NCBI GenBank assembly: GCA_016169945.1
Contig: JADLSH010000369.1
Span: forward strand, 5,660,001 to 5,724,000
Source of the DNA: Trachythela sp. YZ-2020
Taxonomy: Eukaryota > Cnidaria > Anthozoa > Malacalcyonacea > Clavulariidae
Reading direction: 5' to 3'
Length of the DNA: 64,000 bases
Shown: positions 12,201-64,000 of the stretch, piece after piece
Layout of the letters: each line of letters opens with the position of its first letter
Position numbering within the stretch: position 1 is the first letter of the stretch
Notes under the pieces: generated by a model
What the model was told of the DNA's origin: nothing
Databases searched by the model: none
The model's input: the letters and a program-made list of their open reading frames with translations, nothing else
Translations under genes and position numbers: made by a program

Positions 12201-15200
12201 GCATTGTAAGCCACTTGCTGATTGGTTATCAATTTAAATAAGCTCGTCGCTGAATGGCTATAAGCTAACAGCTAACAGCTAACAGCTAACAGCTAACAGC
12301 TAACAGCACGACGGCAATAGTATCTGCTTCGCAGATACAAAAAGATAATATGAGTGATAGATAAAAAGCCTCTTTATTATTAAGCATTGTGGATGAACTT
12401 TTTAATTTTTATTTTAGCTCACGTCGACCAGACCTTTACAACACTTGAACAGAGTATACATGAGTATATTAAGGTATTGATTTTATTAAATACTGTATAT
12501 TTATTAGAAGAAACAATAAAAATAACTGTGTAACTTGCCCTCTCGTCCACCTTTGCGAAAAACAGACAATTTGTCGACAATTTTAACCCGTAAAAGGCTA
12601 AAAGCAGCCATATTTTTTGTGTAAATGATGGTTTTCTCTGAATTTGAGGATCGAGGCTTTGCCCTTTCACCGGAAAAGAAAGTGAATTACCGCCACTGCG
12701 TGAGATGTAAAGACTGTAAACTACTTGCCTATAGTGAACTGCCATGCTGCTTGTCTGTTATTGTACATGCTGTTGGTCAATCCCCATTCCAATCATTCAT
12801 TCAGTGCATTTACGTAATCACGATAATTATGTATTTTGCTGCAGCTAATGCTGATGAGGTCGTGAATTTACTTCTGTGTATCCTAATGTACGAGTCAAAT
12901 CCAACCACGATCAGCCCCCCCCCGGGCAACCCCCGGACATTTGACTCAAGATCAGCTCTGTATAGGCGGGAATTTGACGCAAGTTTAATCCGCCCGGTCG
13001 GGCATTTGACCATTATACAACAAATTGGTCAGCGGTTGTTCCCATAAAGTATGTACTAATGTACACTCTAGCGCTTCAAAGTTTTTAAAATTGCTTTTTT
13101 AAACACATTCTGAGCGACAAATATTGAATATGCCGTTGTTCAAAGTTTGGAATAAAGGAAAAACAATTCGGAAAGCTGTTCTTGCAACAAAACTCCAGAA
13201 CCATGTACCCTTATAGCAGGGCATTTGACTGTGGTTTCTGCCTGTCCGGCCGGGCATTTGACTATTTATTTTTTCAAAAGTCAAATTCCCTGGGGGTTGC
13301 CCGGGGGGGGGCTGATCGCGGTTGGATTTGACTCGTACATAAATCCTAATCCACCGTTTCAAAGTTATTAAGACGCCAATTTTTGTACATTTTGTGTACT
13401 ACAGATACCCGAAAGAACAATCGACAATAAAACACTGATGGTTCTCGAGGGAGGGAAATATGTTGTTCAAAAAACAGTAAAACAGGAAGATGTAAGACAG
13501 TTGTTTGCTATATCCTAATTATTATTATATATAAATAGAAAACTATTACTTTTTATCAATTTCATATAAAATGTATTTAGTTTGAAAGAAGAACGCACGA
13601 GACGTATTCAACAAAGCAAATGCAAGGGTTTATTTGTGAAGGTATAGTTACTACGTTTGGTCATTCATTTATATTAATTTAATGTCCAGTCCAATTTACC
13701 CGAGCTAGAGGATTGTGACGTGCTCAACAACTTATTACTTTTGGTGAGGGAGAAAAACCAGAGAACCCGTAGAAAAACACTCGAAGCGCAGGAGAGAACC
13801 ATCTAAAGTGAACCATCTAAATAGAACCATCTAAAGAGAACCATCTAAAGAGAACCATCTATAAAAGAGAACCATCTATAAAAGAGAACCATCTAAAGAG
13901 AACCATCTAAAGAGAACCATCTAAAGAGAACCATCTAAAGAGAACCATCTAAAGAGAACCATCTAAAGAGAACCATCTATAAAAGAGAACCATCTATAAA
14001 AGAGAACCATCTAAAGAGAACCATCTAAAGAGAACCATCTAAAGAGAACCATCTAAAGAGAACCATCTATAAAAGAGAACCATCTATAAAAGAGAACCAT
14101 CTAAAGAGAACCATCTAAAGAGAACCATCTAAAGAGAACCATCTAAAGAGAACCATCTATAAAAGAGAACCATCTAAACTCTACTTACATGAGTTTCAAG
14201 CACAAGGAATTTACCCAAACTATACCCAATAATGAATAATGTATCTGCATTACTTATATGAAGTTACATATACTACCATTGTCCGATGGTTATTAACAAC
14301 GAGCTTCTAACTACTTGATGATATGAATGCTAACGTGTGCATTTTAAAATTCTAACAGCTTGCCATGTTGTTCTTCAACGACTGTTATTGAAAAAGGGAA
14401 TTCCAGAAAATATGGTTTTCTTAACGTTTGACAGCGAAACGAATCTTTCCTCTATGACATTTGTAAGTGGTTCACTTTCACCGAGCTTCTCACTGTAACT
14501 GTATTCAGCTCAACATATTAACGGTACTATTATGGGATTATTTTTCAAAGGATAGCGAAATAGGCCGCTACATTATTTAAAATATCGATATCGAAAATAA
14601 AAATCGATATTAAATATCGATATTTCAATATTTTTCACTCTACAAAGTCACTGTATTAAATTTTAAACCTAATTTCAACAAACTCATTGGAAGACACATT
14701 AACTTGTCAGTAATGATTTCAAGGGGTTCCAACTTTACGTTGTTTACATATTTATAAACTCTGTATGAGAAAATTGAATACAAAGTAGATTTGTGTATTT
14801 GAAATAGTTGTGGGATCAGGCAATCGTAGCCGAATGATTCCCTGAAAATATTTCTTATAAAGCCAAATAGAACACGTAAGACTCATCATACGATAGAGAC
14901 GATAGAGTGTTTATATATTGATTTTGTTCATTTACTAGAAAATGCTCGATGAAAGAGAAATCGAAGTTGAAGGTGAAAGTGTTATGACAAGAGGAATCCA
15001 ATGCAAGCTATCGTCAATGATGGAAAAAGAATATATGTGGGAATCTTTCTTCCTACCTGATGGGTGAGTCTGAGTTTATCATTAATTTAATGTGCCTAAC
15101 ACTTAACTATTTCTCCATTTATATGATTTCCCTTTGCAAGATTCTTGCTAATATAATATTATATTTAATTTCCAAAAATTTCGATAGTCGTTTGATGTTA

Positions 15201-16369
15201 AGAACAGAAATCGGAAGTGATGTTACTGTCAGACAGCTCACGCTACCACGAACACCAACACGTAAGTAAGGGCAATTCGAAAAGTGCGGGCAGGGTAACC
15301 TCAAAAATCAGTTAGTATAATTAACAAGGGTAGTCCCTTAAAGTGCAGTGAAGGATGGTGGGGTCCAGGGGTCAATATTTTATCACAACATAATGAATAG
15401 AATAAACAAGTTTAGGAACCTCAATGGAGATACAAATTAAAGAACAACTTAACTATGTTGGTTTACATTTATGCAAAAATATGGTCGCTTCATTGTGACG
15501 TTTTGTATAAACCGGGACAAAACATACTGAGTTGTATTGTATTTTCATCGAGTTTTCAAACCTTGTATTTTATTGACTGTTCTTCACGTGACCAACCCGT
15601 TATGAAATATATAATACTAAACTCATGGTCGGAAATCCGTGGCTGATAAAATTGGTAAACCAAAATTCACAAATTTGCTAGGCTACATCCTTGATAAATA
15701 GATTGATTTTGGTTCTTGCTCATATACTAAATTGATGCTTAATTTATGCACCTCTTCAGTATCTAAATAAGCAGTGTCTTGTATTGCAGCTGAACAACCA
15801 GAAATAATTACGCCTCTTAAATGGGAAGAGGACATGGAATTATTATCACAATTCACTGATAGAAAAGTAAGTATAAGTAAAGTTAAGGTGGGGTAGGGGT
15901 GATGGGAGGGAGGGGGAGGGTGACCGTAAAACGTCGAAAAGAATTCGGAAAGACAAAGTGCTTCCAAAACCGAGTTCTCACTACCCAGTCTCCAATTATC
16001 AACCTGGGAAGAAATTTGCCTTTCCAAAGTGGGAGGGGGCAGGGGTGAGGAAAGAAATAGCCCCGATGGTAACTATATACACGCCTGCACAAGACATGCA
16101 GCTCTTTCACTAGACGGGGTAATTATTGTCTATACAGATCCTTTCTTGCGCTTTATATAGGCCGTTTTTCAAACTTAAGTTTTGTATTTCTGTAGGAAGA
16201 ACTCATAGATGATCATAAGACGTACATTCGAAGACATCCAGAACTACAGGCCATCTTGGCTGATTTTTTACAGTTCTTATTACTAAGAAAACCTGACGAT
16301 ATCTTTGACTTTGCAAGGGAGTTTTTTGCAGGCATGTCTTTAGCGCCGCTTGATCAAACTGATCAGTGA
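9150..16369 (+). CDS. CATIP: CATIP-like gene (ciliogenesis-associated TTC17-interacting protein), partial model
   Basis: Eight plus-strand exons join into about 270 residues; their coordinates are separate entries. The C-terminal half is diagnostic: a PLKWEEDMELLSQFTDRKEE stretch followed by DFLQFLLLRKPDDIFDFA, the RIIa-like end of the CATIP (C2orf62) family. In vertebrates CATIP binds TTC17 and promotes actin polymerisation needed for cilium formation; it is cytoplasmic. Exon phases agree from 13405 to the stop. The exon ending at 9270 leaves phase 1 while 13405 starts in phase 0, so at least one exon in 9.3-13.4 kb was not found, and no start codon was identified. The gene converges on the large minus-strand gene. 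Family assignment is strong; the 5' half of the model is incomplete. Confidence 0.8.
12263..12307. repeat. agctaac heptamer tandem repeat
   Basis: About 6.4 perfect copies of the 7-bp unit agctaac in the CATIP intron. Confidence 0.95.
12888..13338. mobile_element. 451-bp inverted-repeat element with C-rich termini
   Basis: The terminal repeats are about 50 bp: gtacgagtcaaatccaacc, then (a/g)cgatcagc, a C-run and gggcaacccc, present inverted at the right end with one or two mismatches. Internal copies of gggcatttgac lie near both ends. The octamer atcctaat occurs just left of the element and four bases past its right end, so a target duplication is possible but imperfect. No coding capacity. 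Confidence 0.8.
13405..13491 (+). CDS. CATIP: CATIP exon
   Basis: Acceptor ctacag|ATACCC, donor GAAGAT|gtaaga, phase 0 to 0, 29 codons. It encodes IPERTIDNKTLMVLEGGKYV and then a short basic stretch, matching the central CATIP region. Confidence 0.78.
13581..13641 (+). CDS. CATIP: CATIP small exon
   Basis: Acceptor atttag|TTTGAA, donor GAAG|gtatag, phase 0 to 1. It encodes FERRTHETYSTKQMQGFICE, then one base. Too short for an ORF search, it is required by the phases of its neighbours, and it links smoothly into the LQRLLLKKGIPENM sequence of the next exon. Confidence 0.75.
13793..14177. repeat. agagaaccatctaa minisatellite in a CATIP intron
   Basis: Tandem 14-bp units agagaaccatctaa alternate with 18-bp units agagaaccatctataaa. 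The 18-bp units occur in pairs after blocks of 14-bp units, giving a higher-order pattern repeated about three times (13850s, 13970s, 14060s). Confidence 0.95.
14359..14462 (+). CDS. CATIP: CATIP exon
   Basis: Acceptor taacag|CTTGCC, donor ACATTT|gtaagt, phase 1 to 0. Includes LQRLLLKKGIPENMVFLTFD, a conserved central CATIP segment. Confidence 0.82.
14939..15063 (+). CDS. CATIP: CATIP exon
   Basis: Acceptor tactag|AAAATG, donor GATGG|gtgagt, phase 0 to 2. Encodes KMLDEREIEVEGESVMTRGI and continues to WESFFLPDG, the position of a conserved FLxDG motif in CATIP. Confidence 0.82.
15188..15261 (+). CDS. CATIP: CATIP exon
   Basis: Acceptor cgatag|TCGTTT, donor CAACAC|gtaagt, phase 2 to 1. Encodes RLMLRTEIGSDVTVRQLTLP, contiguous with the preceding FLPDG. 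Confidence 0.82.
15790..15866 (+). CDS. CATIP: CATIP exon, WEEDMEL motif
   Basis: Acceptor ttgcag|CTGAAC, donor AGAAAA|gtaagt, phase 1 to 0. Encodes EQPEIITPLKWEEDMELLSQ and FTDRK, the most conserved CATIP motif. Confidence 0.9.
16196..16369 (+). CDS. CATIP: CATIP terminal exon, RIIa-like domain
   Basis: Acceptor tgtag|GAAGAA, stop TGA at 16367-16369. Encodes EELIDDHKTYIRRHPELQAI, then LADFLQFLLLRKPDD and a short tail. RIIa-like helices mediate docking in ciliary proteins. The 57-residue exon is in frame with the previous one. Confidence 0.9.
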   Translation, partial: EELIDDHKTYIRRHPELQAILADFLQFLLLRKPDDIFDFAREFFAGMSLAPLDQTDQ

Positions 16370-17080
16370 AAAAGTTGGATAAGTAGTTGTGAGATGATAA
16401 ATTATTTGAGTTTTTTTAACCCCACTGTAATTGATGTTGTAAATAGGTACATATTTCTAAATTAATTTATACTGTGAATGAAAATTAACTGATTGAGAAA
16501 TTGCTCGGCGAGGTTGGCTTCATCTGAATATGCGATTGTATTTACACACCTTGCTAATTTTATTTAAATCTTGTTTCGCAATGTGGTTGACAGTTTTTAT
16601 CACTGAACATGCGAATGCGAGTCAATTTCCATATTAACAATCTGAATTTGAATACAGACTTAATCTTAATCCTAACCCAAATCCTAACGACAACCCTAAT
16701 CCTAACCTAATCCTTGTGACGTAATTTCGGAAAGTAATATGGAAAGTCACCCGAACATGCAGTAAATCACGTTGCACTTTTTAAACATCTGCTTCACCAA
16801 CTTAATGCAACGTTCGCAACATTGAACTTGGGGGGCGGGGGGGAGGAGAGTCATCAAATTTGACTTGTCAATGTTTATATTACTTGCAGTTTTTCGAGCA
16901 GTGGTTTCAAATTGTTCAAGCTTGTATTTATATATAGCTTTGATTTCACGTATACAACGCTGCGTTGTGAGAAAATTAATTATGTGAGAAATAGATTGTG
17001 GCAAATATTGTATGCTGTAACATCAGTTAATGCTTTCCCTGTAGGGTAACTAAGTCCGTCCATATTTATAGGTTTCAATT

Positions 17081-17086
17081 AATAAA
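17081..17086 (+). terminator. CATIP: Poly(A) signal AATAAA for CATIP (second at 17124-17129)
   Basis: Two plus-strand AATAAA hexamers, 17081-17086 and 17124-17129, lie 0.7 kb past the CATIP stop. Signal choice is inferred. Confidence 0.6.
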
Positions 17087-17189
17087 CTCTTTGATAAGAG
17101 CTTGCATGCTCAAGGCATATTATAATAAAAGTATATAATTATTTATACGGTGCAAAGAAAGGTTCTACACAAAAACTGTGATGTGAAAT

Positions 17190-17195
17190 TTTATT
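17190..17195 (-). terminator. Poly(A) signal AATAAA for the EGF-VWA-SEA gene
   Basis: TTTATT on the plus strand reads AATAAA on the minus strand, about 550 bp past the stop at 17744-17746. It is only 61 bp from the second CATIP signal, so the two 3' ends nearly touch. Confidence 0.55.
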
Positions 17196-17743
17196 CAATT
17201 CATCTAGGCTTGATTATAGGTATAGAGGAGCAATGCAATACATGTGCAAATACAAAAACGAATACTGAATATAAAAATACAAAGAACTTAAAAATAGCAA
17301 CTAAAAGATTAATGAGTTATAATTAGATAAGTATAGAGTTAGAAAAATTCTAAGCTATACGTGTATAAAAATAAAAGTCTATGACTTTTCTAAACTATTG
17401 GTAGTTATGAAAGAATAGTGCTAAATTTTCTAAGTATTAAAAGGTTAACATCGTTCACTTTTCTTTGTAAACTGGTATTCAGAAATTATCCTAAAATAGA
17501 AACAAAATTTAAGTCTGAGAATTTTAAGAATTATTTGTATAAATTACTGTAGCAAAATTGATTATGTTTCACTGAGGTATTCCCCCACAATTCATTAGAA
17601 CTTGCGAATTCTTATGCGACGTATATGTATTTGTCAGCCTAAGTGCATGTTCGAACAATTTAGTTTTTTAGTTGTTGAACATATTAATATGAAGAGTATC
17701 GCATAAATATCTAGGTATGTTTCACTCGCTCATACCCTGCTAG

Positions 17744-63885
<46,142 letters not shown>

Positions 63886-64000
63886 CTGAATTGAATTGAA
63901 AGATATAATATATTTACCTTTTATATTTAAAGGGGGGGGGGGGAGGGAGGGTGGAGCGCATGTTACGCATCTCTGTGAAACATCGTTAAACAATTTAATA
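63886..64000. other. Intron fragment with a G-run
   Basis: 63931-63950 is a G-rich run; nothing else recognised. Confidence 0.6.

Larger units (their letters stand above)
9271..13404 (+). other. CATIP: Long CATIP intron(s), probably hiding one missed exon
   Basis: An exon entering in phase 1 and leaving in phase 0 is needed here. An acceptor at 9592-9593 opens a phase-compatible frame of 22 codons to a stop near 9664, but I see no donor for it. The stretch also holds an unexplained minus-strand open frame at 10248-10480, a heptamer repeat at 12263-12307 and an inverted-repeat element at 12888-13338. A tgtgtgacgta(a/g)cttaagg(a/g)ac motif occurs in opposite orientations near 9460 and 10930. 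Otherwise it is AT-rich without recognisable content. Confidence 0.6.
16370..17743. other. Facing 3' UTRs of CATIP and the large minus-strand gene
   Basis: No further coding exon is recognised. 16660-16715 has degenerate cctaaccc-like repeats, and 16833-16852 a G-run. The CATIP 3' UTR should end after 17086-17129 and the minus-strand gene's near 17170. Confidence 0.6.

Noticed and set aside
16660..16715. Telomere-like cctaaccc repeats
   Set aside because: Only a few degenerate copies inside a 3' UTR; not an array.

Overview
This is intron-rich, AT-rich animal nuclear DNA, most likely from a marine invertebrate; a cnidarian is my best guess, but the window does not prove it. The evidence is GT-AG introns separating about 120-bp EGF-like exons, a ciliary gene (CATIP), a Ty3/Gypsy element, a DIRS-like element, tRNA-derived SINEs, and many small inverted-repeat elements. 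No bacterial or viral genome organisation is seen.

Layout. 1-7919 is the right-hand part of a very long 15-bp minisatellite. It ends at a 0.75-kb foldback element and a small TA-flanked element. 9150-16369 (+) holds eight exons of a CATIP-like gene, with the 5' end and one internal exon not found. 17744-63885 (-) holds 36 exons of one large gene, convergent with CATIP; their poly(A) signals lie about 60-110 bp apart near 17.1 kb. The 5' end of the large gene lies beyond 64000.

The large gene encodes a type I membrane protein. In protein order it has 11 EGF-like modules, a von Willebrand factor A (VWA) domain, 16 EGF-like modules, a SEA domain with a GSVV cleavage-type motif, one more EGF-like module, a transmembrane helix, and a short cytoplasmic tail with an NPIY motif. 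All exon phases agree from end to end: 4,709 coding nt, about 1,569 codons in the window. I do not recognise a named orthologue.

The introns are full of mobile DNA. They contain a Ty3/Gypsy element with apparently identical LTRs but a broken pol (39543-44264), a 2.1-kb near-perfect palindrome (47950-50044), hAT-, PIF/Harbinger- and Mutator-like non-autonomous elements with recognisable target duplications, two SINEs, several long palindromes, and a DIRS-like element (59623-63641) with other elements nested in it. The most interesting signals are the receptor architecture with its predicted self-cleaving SEA domain, the giant minisatellite, and the 2.1-kb palindrome.
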